A DNA stretch of 64,000 nt from Paramesorhizobium deserti (GCF_001558695.1 NZ_LNTU01000001.1:1302001-1366000); one strand, 5' to 3'; numbered from the stretch's first letter, positions 35,899-45,192 are shown. Notes: a model not told the origin generated them from the letters alone. Made by a program: numbers and translations.

Positions 35899-36681
35899 AT
35901 GTTCCGTGAGCCGAGATCGTCCAGCGGCCTTGCGAAAAGCCTCTCCGGTCACGAACCATCACGGATGTCACCGAGAATCCTGATCGTCCTGCACCAGGAG
36001 CATTCGAGCCCCGGTCGCGTCGGCCACCTGCTGCAAGCGGCAGGCTTCCACCTTGATATCCGCCGTCCGCCGCTCGGCGACCGCTTGCCGGAAACGCTGG
36101 AGGAGCATGCGGGCGCGGTCATATTCGGCGGGCCAATGAGCGCCAACGATCCGGAGGAGTTCGTCAAGCACGAGACCGAATGGCTGGCCGTTCCGTTGCG
36201 CGAGGAGAAGCCGTTTCTCGGCATCTGCCTTGGTGCACAGATGCTGGCCAATCATCTGGGCGCGAGCGTTGCGCCACATCCCGAGGGTCAGGTCGAGATC
36301 GGCTGGTATCCGCTGCGCGCCACCGAGGACGGCCGGGCGCTGATGGAACAGTGGCCGCAGATGGTCTATCATTTCCACCGCGAGGGCTTCGAGCTGCCGC
36401 GCAGCGCGACCCTGCTTGCGACCGGCGATGTCTATCCCAACCAGGCGTTCCGTTACGGCTCTCATGCCTGGGGATTGCAGTTCCATGCCGAGCTGACGCA
36501 GGTGATGATGCATCGCTGGGTGGTGCGCGGGGCGCACCGGTTCGCGCTTACCGGTGCGCAGCAAGGGCGCATGCATCTGGAGGGGCGACTCATCCATGAT
36601 GCCGCCCTGAGGGCCTGGCTCGTGGCATTCCTGACGCGGATTTTCGGCACGGCGGATTGTGTCGCCGCTCGCTGCGTCTGA
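35899..36681 (+). CDS. Class I glutamine amidotransferase
   Basis: The 260-residue start follows GGGGAGG. The whole triad of a class I amidotransferase is seen: the nucleophile Cys in FLGICLGAQMLANHLG and the His and Glu in SHAWGLQFHAELTQ. The oxyanion GGPMSANDPEE is upstream. It should release ammonia from glutamine, but no synthase domain is fused or next to it, so the acceptor (for example a GMP synthase- or gamma-glutamyl-hydrolase-like role) is open. It is probably cotranscribed with the TerB-like gene. Confidence 0.88.
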   Translation: MFREPRSSSGLAKSLSGHEPSRMSPRILIVLHQEHSSPGRVGHLLQAAGFHLDIRRPPLGDRLPETLEEHAGAVIFGGPMSANDPEEFVKHETEWLAVPLREEKPFLGICLGAQMLANHLGASVAPHPEGQVEIGWYPLRATEDGRALMEQWPQMVYHFHREGFELPRSATLLATGDVYPNQAFRYGSHAWGLQFHAELTQVMMHRWVVRGAHRFALTGAQQGRMHLEGRLIHDAALRAWLVAFLTRIFGTADCVAARCV

Positions 36682-36741
36682 TCTGCCCTACTTTGCCGCA
36701 TTTATGCGACGCCGGGTGATTCCACCTTGGCTGCAAAATGC

Positions 36742-37983
36742 CTAGACCCTTCCCTGCAGGTGCCGCGCCTTGCGCAGTTGCGGAAACCAGTAGGCCCAGA
36801 GCGCGGCCACGGCAACCGATCCCACTCCGCCGAACACCACGGCGGGAACCGTGCCGATCAACGCCGCCATGAAGCCGGCGCGGAATTCGCCCAGTTCATT
36901 TGATGCGCCGATGAACACCATGTTGACCGCATTGACGCGGCCACGGACATGGTCCGGCGTCCAAAGCTGCATGAGTGTTTCGCGTATATAGACGCTGACC
37001 ATGTCGGCCGCACCCAACAGGGCGAGGGCTGCGATCGAGAGCCATGCGACCGTCGAAACGCCGAAGAGAATGGTAAAGAGGCCGAACAGTCCGACGCATA
37101 CGAACATGATGATGCCGGCGTGATCACGCACAGGATGGCCGGTGAGCCAGACGGCGGTGAGTATGGCGCCGACGCCTGGCGCCCCGCGCAGCATGCCAAG
37201 GCCCCATGGACCGAGCTCCAGGATGTCTCGGGCATAGACCGGGAGAAGCGCCACCGCTCCACCGAGAAGCACGGCAAAAAGATCAAGCGATATAGCGCCG
37301 AGCACCACCTTTTCCTTCCAAATATAGCGGAAGCCGGCGAGCATGGTTTCGAGCGACGGCTTTTCGGAGGGTGTGTGCTGATGCGGTTTCGGGATGGCGA
37401 AGATGAGGATCGCGCTGAGCGCCAGGAGGAGCGTGGCGACCGTATAGGCGACGACGGGGGAAATGCCATAGAGCAGGCCGCCTGCCACCGGGCCGATGAT
37501 AGTGGCGATCTGCCAGGCCGAGGCATTCCATGAGACGGCATTGGCGAAGGTTTCGGTCGGCACCAGATTGACGACCAGCGAGGCGGCAGCCGGACCGAGA
37601 AAAGCGCGCGCAACGCCGAAGGCGGCGAGCGTGGCGAAAACCGTCAGCGGCGCAAACAGCCCCGATAATGTGAGGAAGAGCAGGAAGGCGGCGGCCGCGG
37701 CTTCGATGGCAAGCGTCGTGCCCATGATTAGCCGCCTGCCGAAACGGTCGGAGGCGGCTCCGGTCACCAGAACCAGGAGGAGGGCCGGCAGAAACTGGAC
37801 AAGACCGACCAGACCGAGGTCGAAGGGATCGCGGGTCAGATCATAGATCTGCCAGCCGACCGCGACGCTGACGATCTGCGTGGCGAAGGCGCTGGCGAAG
37901 CGGGACAGCCAGTATTTTGCGAAAGAGGAATGGCGGAAAGCGGCATAGCGGTCGGCGGATGCGCTCGCTTCAGGAGAGATCAT
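36742..37983 (-). CDS. MFS transporter (DHA3/EntS-like)
   Basis: The 413-residue protein has twelve predicted helices. The MFS motif A is present after helix 2 as GAASDRFGRRLIMG. ARAFLGPAAASLVVNLVP and PDHVRGRVNAVNMVF are typical of the DHA3 group, which includes the enterobactin exporter EntS and macrolide pumps. It is probably a drug or siderophore exporter; no siderophore genes lie nearby. It is monocistronic. Confidence 0.88.
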   Translation of the reverse strand: MISPEASASADRYAAFRHSSFAKYWLSRFASAFATQIVSVAVGWQIYDLTRDPFDLGLVGLVQFLPALLLVLVTGAASDRFGRRLIMGTTLAIEAAAAAFLLFLTLSGLFAPLTVFATLAAFGVARAFLGPAAASLVVNLVPTETFANAVSWNASAWQIATIIGPVAGGLLYGISPVVAYTVATLLLALSAILIFAIPKPHQHTPSEKPSLETMLAGFRYIWKEKVVLGAISLDLFAVLLGGAVALLPVYARDILELGPWGLGMLRGAPGVGAILTAVWLTGHPVRDHAGIIMFVCVGLFGLFTILFGVSTVAWLSIAALALLGAADMVSVYIRETLMQLWTPDHVRGRVNAVNMVFIGASNELGEFRAGFMAALIGTVPAVVFGGVGSVAVAALWAYWFPQLRKARHLQGRV

Positions 37984-38076
37984 TGCTGCATTCTCTATCT
38001 GGATGCATGTGGCTGGGAATATTCGGCGAAAACCGCTTCATGTCCAGATCGAAGGCGGTACTTTGACAGGGACAAA

Positions 38077-38103
38077 AAAAGACCGGCTGATAGCCGGTCT
38101 TTT
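38077..38103 (-). terminator. Intrinsic terminator of aqpZ
   Basis: AAAAGACCGGCT (38077-38088) pairs perfectly with AGCCGGTCTTTT (38092-38103). On the minus strand the hairpin is followed by further T residues, so it terminates aqpZ, whose stop is 23 bases away. Confidence 0.88.
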
Positions 38104-38125
38104 GTTTCACTTATCGGCGTCCGAT

Positions 38126-38812
38126 TCAATCCTTGCCGATCAGGGCCTTCCAGATGATGGCGCCGATGGCCGCGCCGATCAGCGGCGCCACCCAGAACAG
38201 CCAGAGCTGGCCCAGCGCCGCGGTTTCGGCGAAGAGTGCCGCTCCGGTCGAGCGCGCAGGGTTGACCGAGGTGTTCGTCACCGGAATCGACACCAGATGG
38301 ATCAGCGTCAGGCAAAGGCCGATGGCGATCGGCGCAAAGCCTGCAGGAGCGGTCGATGCGGTGGAGCCGAGAATGACGACGAGGAAGAAGGCGGTCAGGA
38401 CAATTTCGGCGACCAGCGCCGCGGTCATGTTGTAACCGCCGGGCGAAAGCTCGCCATAGCCGTTGGATGCGAAACCGCCCGGCGTGTAGCCGGCTTTGCC
38501 GGAGGCGATGAGATAGAGCACCGCGGCGGCGGCAATGGCGCCGACGACCTGAGCGATCCAGTAAGGGATCAGGTTCTTCCAGTCGAAGCGGCCGGCAACG
38601 GCAAGGCCGAGCGAGACGGCTGGATTGAAATGGCCGCCGGAAATGCCGCCGACGGCAAAGGCCATCGTCAGCACGGTCAGGCCGAAAGCCAGCGCCACGC
38701 CCAGGAAGCCGATGCCCAGATCGGGGAATGCCGCGGCAAGGATGGCGCTCCCGCAGCCACCGAAGACAAGCCAGAAAGTGCCGAAGAATTCGGCCGAGAG
38801 TTTGTTTAACAT
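38126..38812 (-). CDS. aqpZ: Aquaporin Z
   Basis: The 228-residue protein starts at the ATG behind GGGGGAT. Six helices and both NPA boxes are present: [14 protein letters not shown] and [14 protein letters not shown]. The arginine after the second NPA and small pore residues fit a water-selective channel rather than a glycerol facilitator. It sits in the inner membrane. The 282-base region upstream (38813-39094) holds its promoter and no visible gene. Confidence 0.95.
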   Translation of the reverse strand: MLNKLSAEFFGTFWLVFGGCGSAILAAAFPDLGIGFLGVALAFGLTVLTMAFAVGGISGGHFNPAVSLGLAVAGRFDWKNLIPYWIAQVVGAIAAAAVLYLIASGKAGYTPGGFASNGYGELSPGGYNMTAALVAEIVLTAFFLVVILGSTASTAPAGFAPIAIGLCLTLIHLVSIPVTNTSVNPARSTGAALFAETAALGQLWLFWVAPLIGAAIGAIIWKALIGKD

Positions 38813-39094
38813 GCTTAATCCCCCAGTAGACAGGCGCTGTCTTGAGATGCGAATCAATATGTTAGAAACATATTCCGGCTTCTTACTGCCGGCAATACTG
38901 AAAGATTGGCCGCAAATTTATCGAAAAAACACTGCAAAATGATGAAAACAGATTAACTCAAAGCCCTTCCAATCAAAAACTTGCGAGGCTTTGCGCGATC
39001 AGGCAATCGACGGGAAATCCGTCACCGTGTATGTATGGAATTCGTTGAAGACGTAATCGGGTTTCGCGGGGGCGCCTGAAACTCGGAGGACGAA

Positions 39095-39367
39095 ATGATT
39101 GGAATGTCGGCAGGTCACGGATATATGCGCAAGTTCGTTGGTGTTCTATCCCTGCCTCTACTGATTGGCCTGTCGGGCTGCCAGGCCACGGCGTGGTCGG
39201 AGAAACTCTCCGTCGAAACGGTTGAGTTGCCGAAGGAGTGCGCCGGCTGGCAGAAAATCGAGGTCAAGCAGCGCACGACACTGGCGCTGATGCGTCTCGA
39301 CCCCCGTCTGCTGGTCGACATCGATTCGCACAATCTGCGAGGTAGGAATCTCGGCTGCTGGAAATGA
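39095..39367 (+). CDS. Small lipoprotein resembling phage Rz1-type proteins
   Basis: The 90-residue protein starts at the ATG preceded by GGAGGA. Its signal peptide ends in a lipobox (IGLSGC, Cys at residue 29). The mature part is about 60 residues with the pattern ECAGW-x-I near the middle, an IDSHN then G near the end, and a terminal GCW. That order (CAGW...HN..G...CW) is very like small proteins encoded in lysis cassettes of alphaproteobacterial prophages. No holin, endolysin or other phage gene is adjacent, so it is either a domesticated phage gene or a cellular relative. Function unknown. Confidence 0.75.
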   Translation: MIGMSAGHGYMRKFVGVLSLPLLIGLSGCQATAWSEKLSVETVELPKECAGWQKIEVKQRTTLALMRLDPRLLVDIDSHNLRGRNLGCWK

Positions 39368-39408
39368 CGCGGTATCATTCCGGGCGGTCATGACGCGGGG
39401 CGCGGGGC

Positions 39409-40170
39409 ATGCATCTCGATATTATCGAATTCCGGTCCTTCTACGCTTCCAATCTGGGGCATCTGGCCGAGCGCTCGATCGTCATGGCGCTGTCGCCGCT
39501 ATGGGCGAAACTGCCGGAAGAGCGGCTGGTCGGCATCGGCTATACGCTGCCCTATCTCGACCGATTCCGCGCCGATACAGAGCGGACCTTCGCCTTCATG
39601 CCGGCGGGGCAGGGGGCGATCAACTGGCCGTCCATGGAGGCCTGCGCCACGGCGCTCGTCTTCGACGAGGAACTGCCGCTGCCGGATGCGTCCGTCGACC
39701 GCATCCTGCTGGTGCATGCGCTGGAGCATTCGGAAAATCCGAGCGAGACGTTGAAAGAGATGTGGCGGGTGCTTGCGCCTAACGGCCGGCTGGTGATCGT
39801 CGTGCCCAACCGCCGCGGCGTCTGGGCGCGATTCGAGCACACGCCCTTCGGCAGCGGCAGGCCTTATAGCCGCGGTCAGCTCGTCCGCGTGCTGCGGGAA
39901 GCCAATTTCACCGCGGGAACGGTGGTGGAGGCGCTGCATTTCCCGCCTGCGGCACATCGCTGGATGCAGGGTCCATCCGCCCTGGTGGAAAGGGCCGGCC
40001 GGCGGTTGTGGCCGATCTTCGGGGGCGTGCTGATCGTCGAGGCCTATAAGCGGCTCTATCAGGGGCTGCCGGTGGCACAGCGCTCCTCGCGCCGCGTCTT
40101 CGTTCCCGTGCTTGCGCCGCAGGGATCGGCCATGCACCGGAAACGACCGGATGGGGAAATCGGCGTCTGA
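39409..40170 (+). CDS. SAM-dependent methyltransferase, class I
   Basis: The 253-residue protein carries the Methyltransf_11-type pattern LPLPDASVDRILLVHALEHSENP and EMWRVLAPNGRLVIVVPNRRGVW (residues 85-145). The usual glycine-rich SAM motif I is weak: the N-terminal segment reads LVGIGYTLPYLDRF. It is a common rhizobial gene of unknown target, often near the glyoxalase II gene; there is no such neighbour here. It ends 16 bases before the convergent metA. Confidence 0.85.
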   Translation: MHLDIIEFRSFYASNLGHLAERSIVMALSPLWAKLPEERLVGIGYTLPYLDRFRADTERTFAFMPAGQGAINWPSMEACATALVFDEELPLPDASVDRILLVHALEHSENPSETLKEMWRVLAPNGRLVIVVPNRRGVWARFEHTPFGSGRPYSRGQLVRVLREANFTAGTVVEALHFPPAAHRWMQGPSALVERAGRRLWPIFGGVLIVEAYKRLYQGLPVAQRSSRRVFVPVLAPQGSAMHRKRPDGEIGV

Positions 40171-40186
40171 CGAAGCTGCCCCGCCT

Positions 40187-41125
40187 TTACTTCATGGCGG
40201 GCTGCGGAGCGATGCCTATGTTTTCCAGCTCATATGACGTGGTCTGATAGACCTGGTTTATCCAGTTGCCGAAGAGCAGATGGGCGTGCGAGCGCCAGCG
40301 GTTGAGCGGCTGGCGCAGGGGATCGTCCTCGGGGTAATATTCGTGCGGCACCTCGATCGGCACGCCGGCGGCGACATCGCGGTCGTATTCCTCCTTGAGC
40401 GAGGTGGAGTCGTATTCGATATGGTTGAACATATAGAGCCGGTTGCCGGTCGCCTCGGTGAGCAGGCAGGGGCCGGTCTCGTCCGATTCCATCAGCAGTT
40501 CCAGACCAGAACCGGATGGAATGTCGGCGGCGCGCACCTCCGTCCAGCGCGAGACGGGAATGGCGAAATCGTCCGAAAAGCCGGCAAGATAGGGCGAGGC
40601 GGGCGCGTTGTTGCGGTGACGGAAGACGCCGAAAGCCTTCTTCTTCAACGTGTGCTTGGGAATACGGTGGAAATGCCAGGCGGCGGCCATCGCCCCCCAA
40701 CAGATGAAGAAGGAGGAATGGACGTTCGATGTCGTCCAGTCAAAGATACGCGCCAGCTCGTCCCAATAGGTGACGTCCTCATAGGCCAGAAGCTCCACGG
40801 GGGCGCCGGTGACGATAAAGCCGTCGAATTTGCGCGACCTGACCTCCTCCCACGTCCGGTAGAAGGTGATGAGGTGGTCTTCGGGCGTGTTCTTGGCCTT
40901 GTGATTGCCGATGCGCACCAGCGTCAGCTCAACCTGAAGCGGCGATGCGCCGATCAGTCGGGCGAATTGCGTTTCCGTGCGGATCTTGTTCGGCATGAGG
41001 TTGAGGAGCCCGATCTGCAAGGGGCGGATGTCCTGACGCAGCGCCGTGCGTTCGTCCATGACGGACACACCCTCGCGCACGAGCACTTCGTGGGCTGGCA
41101 GCTCATCGGGAATCTTGATCGGCAT
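40187..41125 (-). CDS. metA: Homoserine O-acetyltransferase (MetA type)
   Basis: The 312-residue protein starts at the ATG behind GGAGCTT. Catalytic Cys142 is in [16 protein letters not shown], and His and Glu of the triad in [11 protein letters not shown]. Residue 111, which decides the acyl donor in this family (Glu for acetyl-CoA, Gly for succinyl-CoA), is Glu in [13 protein letters not shown], so the enzyme should make O-acetylhomoserine. It commits homoserine to methionine synthesis. A SAM-II riboswitch and a terminator lie upstream and should shut expression when SAM is plentiful. Confidence 0.96.
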   Translation of the reverse strand: MPIKIPDELPAHEVLVREGVSVMDERTALRQDIRPLQIGLLNLMPNKIRTETQFARLIGASPLQVELTLVRIGNHKAKNTPEDHLITFYRTWEEVRSRKFDGFIVTGAPVELLAYEDVTYWDELARIFDWTTSNVHSSFFICWGAMAAAWHFHRIPKHTLKKKAFGVFRHRNNAPASPYLAGFSDDFAIPVSRWTEVRAADIPSGSGLELLMESDETGPCLLTEATGNRLYMFNHIEYDSTSLKEEYDRDVAAGVPIEVPHEYYPEDDPLRQPLNRWRSHAHLLFGNWINQVYQTTSYELENIGIAPQPAMK

Positions 41126-41140
41126 CGCACAAGCTCCAAA

Positions 41141-41172
41141 ACAAAAAAACCGGCAGCGAAATCGCGGCCGGT
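41141..41172 (-). terminator. Regulated terminator of the metA leader
   Basis: On the minus strand ACCGGC pairs with GCCGGT around an inner GCG/CGC stem and runs into TTTTTTG. It lies between the SAM-II aptamer and metA. An upstream GGCC and an ATGGAT/ATCCAT hairpin (41177-41194) could form a competing structure. Confidence 0.8.
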
Positions 41173-41195
41173 CCAAATGGATTCATGTATCCATC

Positions 41196-41256
41196 GGCCT
41201 TTTTAGCAAATTGTTTTACGTGGCTGCAAGCCGGCCGGCCAAATCACCACAATTCC
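41196..41256 (-). promoter_or_regulatory. SAM-II riboswitch (metA motif)
   Basis: The minus strand carries the SAM-II consensus in order: GTGGTGATTTG, then GCTTGCAGCCACGT, an A-rich link, and GCTAAAAAGG. P1 is GTGG/CCAC (41247-41250 with 41220-41223). The final GCTAAAAAGG (41198-41207) provides the pseudoknot strand and the conserved U-A region that holds the ligand. SAM-II elements are known mainly from alphaproteobacterial metA and metX leaders. A terminator follows, so SAM should promote termination. Confidence 0.95.
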
Positions 41257-41308
41257 TAGCCGCATGATTTTATCCGAAAAGTCTACAACTTTTTGGAATC
41301 ATGCTCTG
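41257..41308. repeat. Dispersed palindromic repeat, family B copy 2
   Basis: It matches 28339-28390 with about seven differences over 52 bases, in the same orientation. It directly abuts the 5' side of the metA riboswitch, so the metA promoter must lie in or beyond it. Confidence 0.85.
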
Positions 41309-41395
41309 AGGTGCTTTTAAGCCTGCCGCCCCTTTGCGTCAATGGAGTTGATGGGCTAAAGGAAGCGGCCCTGGATTTTGTTTTTACGCAAGGTC

Positions 41396-41459
41396 CGCTG
41401 GGAAAGCGGTTCCCGCTTTTCCCGGGAAAGCCGCTTTGCATTTTTCTGGATTTGCTCTG
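41396..41459 (+). repeat. Dispersed repeat family C, copy 2
   Basis: It runs ACGCAAGGTCCGCTGGGAAA... to TTGCTCT and matches 10940-10989, with an added GGGAAAGCGG/CCGCTTTTCCC hairpin. It ends 13 bases before the hisC start and so contains or covers its ribosome-site region. Confidence 0.75.
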
Positions 41460-41472
41460 ATAGGACCACCCG

Positions 41473-42570
41473 ATGATTTCGCCCGACCGTCCCAGCCCGA
41501 AAGCCGGTGTTCTCGATATCGCAGCCTATGTGCCCGGCAAGGAGACCGCGCCTGGTGTGGCGAAGGTCTACAAGCTTTCGGCCAACGAGACGCCACTGGG
41601 GCCGAGCCCGCGGGCGATCGAAGCCTATCAGGCGGCGGCGCATCGGCTGGCGCTCTATCCCGACGGCCACGCAAAGGCGCTGAAGGACGCCATTGCCGAG
41701 ACGCAGGGGCTCAACCCCGCCAACATCATGTGCGGCAACGGTTCTGACGAACTGCTCGGCCTGCTGGCGCAGACCTATCTGGCGCCGGGCGACGAAGCTG
41801 TTATCACCGAACACGGCTTCCTGGTCTACAAGATCCAGACACTTGCTGCGGGCGCGACGCCTGTGACGGTCAAGGAGAAGGACGCGCGCATCGATGTCGA
41901 TGCCATTCTGGCGGCGGTCAGCCCGCGCACGAAAATCGTCTTCATCGCCAACCCGGCCAATCCGACCGGCACCTACCTGCCTTTCGAGGAGGTGCGGCGG
42001 CTGCATGCCGGCCTGCCGAAAAACGTGCTTCTGGTGCTCGACGCAGCCTATGCCGAATATGTCCGACGCAATGATTACGAAGCCGGGGTGGAACTGGTGT
42101 CGTCGAACGAGAATGCGGTGATGACGCGCACTTTCTCCAAAATCCATGGCCTTCCCGCCCTGCGCATCGGCTGGATGTATGCGCCTGCGCATGTGATCGA
42201 TGCCGTCGACCGGCTGCGCGGGCCGTTCAATCTCAACAGCGCCGCGATCGCGGCGGGTGCGGCCGCAGTCCGCGACCGGGCGCATGTCGAGATGTCGGTC
42301 GCCTTCAACGACAAATGGCTCAGATGGCTCGATGCGGAGCTGACGGCGCTGGGCTTAAGGGTCACGCCATCGGTCGCCAATTTCCTGCTGGTGCATTTCC
42401 CTGACGATCCCGAGAAATCGGCAGAGAAGGCGGACGCCTATCTGACCTCGAAGGGCTATATTTTGCGCCGTGTCGGGGCTTACGGGTTCCCCAACGCGCT
42501 GCGCCTGACCATCGGCCCGGAAGAAGCCAATCGCGGCGTCGTTGCCGCCCTGTCCGATTTTTTGAAGTAA
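41473..42570 (+). CDS. hisC: Histidinol-phosphate aminotransferase
   Basis: The 365-residue fold-type I enzyme has [20 protein letters not shown] at the N-terminus, [42 protein letters not shown] and the PLP lysine in [19 protein letters not shown]. It converts imidazole acetol phosphate to histidinol phosphate and in rhizobia may also transaminate aromatic keto acids. tyrC follows with five bases between, the usual hisC-tyrC pair, which supports a double role in histidine and tyrosine synthesis. Confidence 0.95.
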   Translation: MISPDRPSPKAGVLDIAAYVPGKETAPGVAKVYKLSANETPLGPSPRAIEAYQAAAHRLALYPDGHAKALKDAIAETQGLNPANIMCGNGSDELLGLLAQTYLAPGDEAVITEHGFLVYKIQTLAAGATPVTVKEKDARIDVDAILAAVSPRTKIVFIANPANPTGTYLPFEEVRRLHAGLPKNVLLVLDAAYAEYVRRNDYEAGVELVSSNENAVMTRTFSKIHGLPALRIGWMYAPAHVIDAVDRLRGPFNLNSAAIAAGAAAVRDRAHVEMSVAFNDKWLRWLDAELTALGLRVTPSVANFLLVHFPDDPEKSAEKADAYLTSKGYILRRVGAYGFPNALRLTIGPEEANRGVVAALSDFLK

Positions 42571-42575
42571 AGAGA

Positions 42576-43514
42576 ATGTCCAATATCCATTTCGAGAAAA
42601 TAGCGCTGATCGGGATCGGCCTCATCGGATCGTCGCTGGCGCGGGTCATCCGACGTGAAGGGCTGGCGGGCAGCATCGCCATCGCCACGCGCAGCGCGGA
42701 AACACTGAAGCGAGCCGAGGAGCTGGGGCTGGGCGACAGCTATACAACCGACAATGCGGAAGCCGTGGGGGACTCGGATCTCGTCATCGTCTCGGTGCCG
42801 GTCGGTTCCTCCGGTCTGGTTGCGCTCGAGATCGCCGACAATCTGAAGAGCGGCGCCATTGTCACCGATGTCGGCTCGACGAAGGCCTCCGTCATCGCGC
42901 AGATGCAGCCAGCACTGCCGACAAGCGTACATTTCATCCCTGGCCACCCTCTGGCGGGCACGGAATATTCGGGTCCGGATGCGGGTTTTGCCGAGCTCTT
43001 CACCAATCGCTGGTGCATCCTGACGCCGCTGCCGGAGACTGATCCGGAAGCTCTGGCGAAACTCGCGGCTTTCTGGGAGGCCTGCGGCTCGCGGGTCGAC
43101 CGGATGGATCCGCAGCATCATGATCTGGTGCTGGCCATTGTTTCGCATCTGCCGCACCTGATCGCCTACAACATCGTCGGCACTGCGAGCGATCTGGAGC
43201 AGGTAACGAAATCGGAAGTGATCAAATACTCCGCTTCCGGCTTTCGCGACTTCACCCGGCTTGCCTCATCCGACCCGACGATGTGGCGCGACGTCTGCCT
43301 GAACAACAAGGACGCGATCCTGGAAATGCTCGGTCGTTTCTCCGAGGATCTTGCCTCCCTGCAGCGCTCCATCCGCTGGGGTGATGGTGACGCGCTGTTC
43401 GAGCTGTTTACGCGGACACGTGCGGTGCGCCGTGGCATCATCGAGGCGGGGCAGGAAGTGGATGCGCCCGATTTCGGCCGCCAGGCGGCCGTGTCCAGAA
43501 CTGGAAGCAATTAG
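42576..43514 (+). CDS. tyrC: Prephenate/arogenate (cyclohexadienyl) dehydrogenase
   Basis: The 312-residue protein opens with the NAD-binding motif IALIGIGLIGSSLARVIRRE. The catalytic-region SSGLVALEIADNLKSGAIVTDVGSTKA, HFIPGHPLAGTEYSG and HDLVLAIVSHLPHLIAYNIVG are typical TyrA/TyrC. It oxidatively decarboxylates prephenate or arogenate toward tyrosine. No fused chorismate mutase or ACT domain is present, so it is the stand-alone form. It is likely cotranscribed with hisC. Confidence 0.94.
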   Translation: MSNIHFEKIALIGIGLIGSSLARVIRREGLAGSIAIATRSAETLKRAEELGLGDSYTTDNAEAVGDSDLVIVSVPVGSSGLVALEIADNLKSGAIVTDVGSTKASVIAQMQPALPTSVHFIPGHPLAGTEYSGPDAGFAELFTNRWCILTPLPETDPEALAKLAAFWEACGSRVDRMDPQHHDLVLAIVSHLPHLIAYNIVGTASDLEQVTKSEVIKYSASGFRDFTRLASSDPTMWRDVCLNNKDAILEMLGRFSEDLASLQRSIRWGDGDALFELFTRTRAVRRGIIEAGQEVDAPDFGRQAAVSRTGSN

Positions 43515-43527
43515 GTCGGATCAAGCC

Positions 43528-44544
43528 CTAAAGGGCGGGCAGAGTTCCCAACGGAATGAAGCCCGCCCTCGCCTTGCCGCGCATGACATCGACGGTGATG
43601 GTCGGCGCGCCGTTTTCGTCCTTCGGCATGGCCGAGAGGGCGAACAGGATCGTTGAGATGTTGCGCTCCTGATCCGGAAAGGCCGCTCGCGCCGCTTCTG
43701 CAAGGGCGGACGGGTTGGTGAGGCTCATGCGGAACGTGCCGTCGATCACGCCTTGCTCATCGACCGAGAACGGGCCGGAAAGCGTCAGTGATCCCCCCGA
43801 TGGCAGGGAGAGCGTCGCCTGCCTGATCTCGCCGGATTGTCCGCGCAAGCGCTCCTCGATCGCTCCCGGCCTTGGCTGGAACAGTGCTGCGGCGTCGGAT
43901 AGTTGCATATTCGCCGATCCGGACAGGGGCGGTACAGGTGTATCGCCGACTGTGGCCTCGGAGAGCTTCAGCCCATCGAATTTGAGCGTCGTTTGCATGG
44001 GGCCGTTGAAGCCATTTGCCTCGAACTGCAGATTGTCGATTTCGGCGAGCGGCGTTGCGCTGGTGGTCTGCGTGCGCACGCCGATGCGCAGGCCCTTGGC
44101 GGTGGTGGAGATGCGGGAAGGCACCGGGCGGATGAGCTCGGTGCTCGACGTCAGCTTGTCCCAGCGCAGCTCGAGCGGCAGCAGGCCGGGGATTCCGACG
44201 AAGGCGGGACTGGTGATTTCATTCGTCAGGCTTCGCGGAGCATAGACCGGCGAACCGGAGCTGATGCGCCCGGCGAGGAACGAGATGCCGGCATTGGGCC
44301 GCCGCCATGAAATGCTGTCGCAGACGATATCGATGCGGAAGGGATAGCCCGATGTGTGCAGGTTTTCGCAATTGGCCGAGATGCCCTTCGCACCAAGTCC
44401 TGCCAGATTGCTTTTCGCGCGGTCTTCCAGCTTGTCCGCCAGATAGAACCAGCCTGCCGTATAGGCGATGACTGCGGCGAGAACGCCGGCTGTCAAAAAC
44501 AGAAAACCCTTTCTGTTCCTTCTGGATGAGACGCTTGACGGCAT
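43528..44544 (-). CDS. DUF2125 domain protein
   Basis: The 338-residue protein has one N-terminal membrane anchor (about residues 14-35) and a large periplasmic beta-rich part, with the DUF2125 hallmarks GYPFRIDIVCDSISWR near residue 65 and LPLELRWDKLTSS later. The family is confined largely to alphaproteobacteria and has no known function; the fold resembles AsmA-type lipid-handling proteins but that is a guess. It converges on tyrC. Confidence 0.88.
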   Translation of the reverse strand: MPSSVSSRRNRKGFLFLTAGVLAAVIAYTAGWFYLADKLEDRAKSNLAGLGAKGISANCENLHTSGYPFRIDIVCDSISWRRPNAGISFLAGRISSGSPVYAPRSLTNEITSPAFVGIPGLLPLELRWDKLTSSTELIRPVPSRISTTAKGLRIGVRTQTTSATPLAEIDNLQFEANGFNGPMQTTLKFDGLKLSEATVGDTPVPPLSGSANMQLSDAAALFQPRPGAIEERLRGQSGEIRQATLSLPSGGSLTLSGPFSVDEQGVIDGTFRMSLTNPSALAEAARAAFPDQERNISTILFALSAMPKDENGAPTITVDVMRGKARAGFIPLGTLPAL

Positions 44545-44643
44545 GGAGGAAGCCCCGTTATCGATCTTAAGTGCAATTGCTTTGCGGTATCACCGGCACC
44601 CCGATTGCGCGTGCCGGACATCAGTTATTGGCCAGTTACTGGA

Positions 44644-45186
44644 ATGGATATGGGCGATTTTTGGGTATTTGGCTATGGTTCCCTGATGTGGAAGCCAGGT
44701 TTTGCCCATGTGGAAACGGCCCATGCCCGTCTTTACGGCTATCGAAGGGCGCTTTGCATCCACTCTCATATCCATCGCGGCACACCACAGCATCCCGGTC
44801 TGGTGCTCGGGCTCGATCGCGGTGGCTCATGCCTTGGCCTTGCCTTCCGGGTGCCGGGCGATCTGACCGACGAGGTGCTTGCCTATCTGCGTGCCCGCGA
44901 ACTCGTCACCAAGGTCTATCTGGAGAGGCATTTGCCGTTGCGCCTGGAAGACGGGCGTTCGGTGGAGGCGGTGGTCTATGTCGCCGATCGGCGCCATCAG
45001 CAATATGCCGGCGCCCTTCCGGCGGAGAAGGCAGCGGAAATCGTCGTCGGGGCTTCGGGCCAATCCGGCCCAAACGCCGATTATGTCACCAGCACGGTCG
45101 ATCACCTGCGCAAGATGGGCATCCGTGATCACTGGCTGGAAAGCGTGGCCGCGATGATCGGGGAAAAGCCAAAGGGCGATCGCTGA
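44644..45186 (+). CDS. ChaC-family gamma-glutamylcyclotransferase
   Basis: The 180-residue start (MDMGDFWVFGYGSLMWKPGF) is the first of two ATGs two codons apart; an earlier in-frame ATG at 44605 lacks a ribosome site. The YGSLMW substrate loop and YGYRRALCIHS are diagnostic. The catalytic Glu is probably the one in YLRARELVTKVYLER. ChaC enzymes split glutathione into 5-oxoproline and Cys-Gly. It is divergent from DUF2125. Confidence 0.92.
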   Translation: MDMGDFWVFGYGSLMWKPGFAHVETAHARLYGYRRALCIHSHIHRGTPQHPGLVLGLDRGGSCLGLAFRVPGDLTDEVLAYLRARELVTKVYLERHLPLRLEDGRSVEAVVYVADRRHQQYAGALPAEKAAEIVVGASGQSGPNADYVTSTVDHLRKMGIRDHWLESVAAMIGEKPKGDR

Positions 45187-45192
45187 TCCGCT

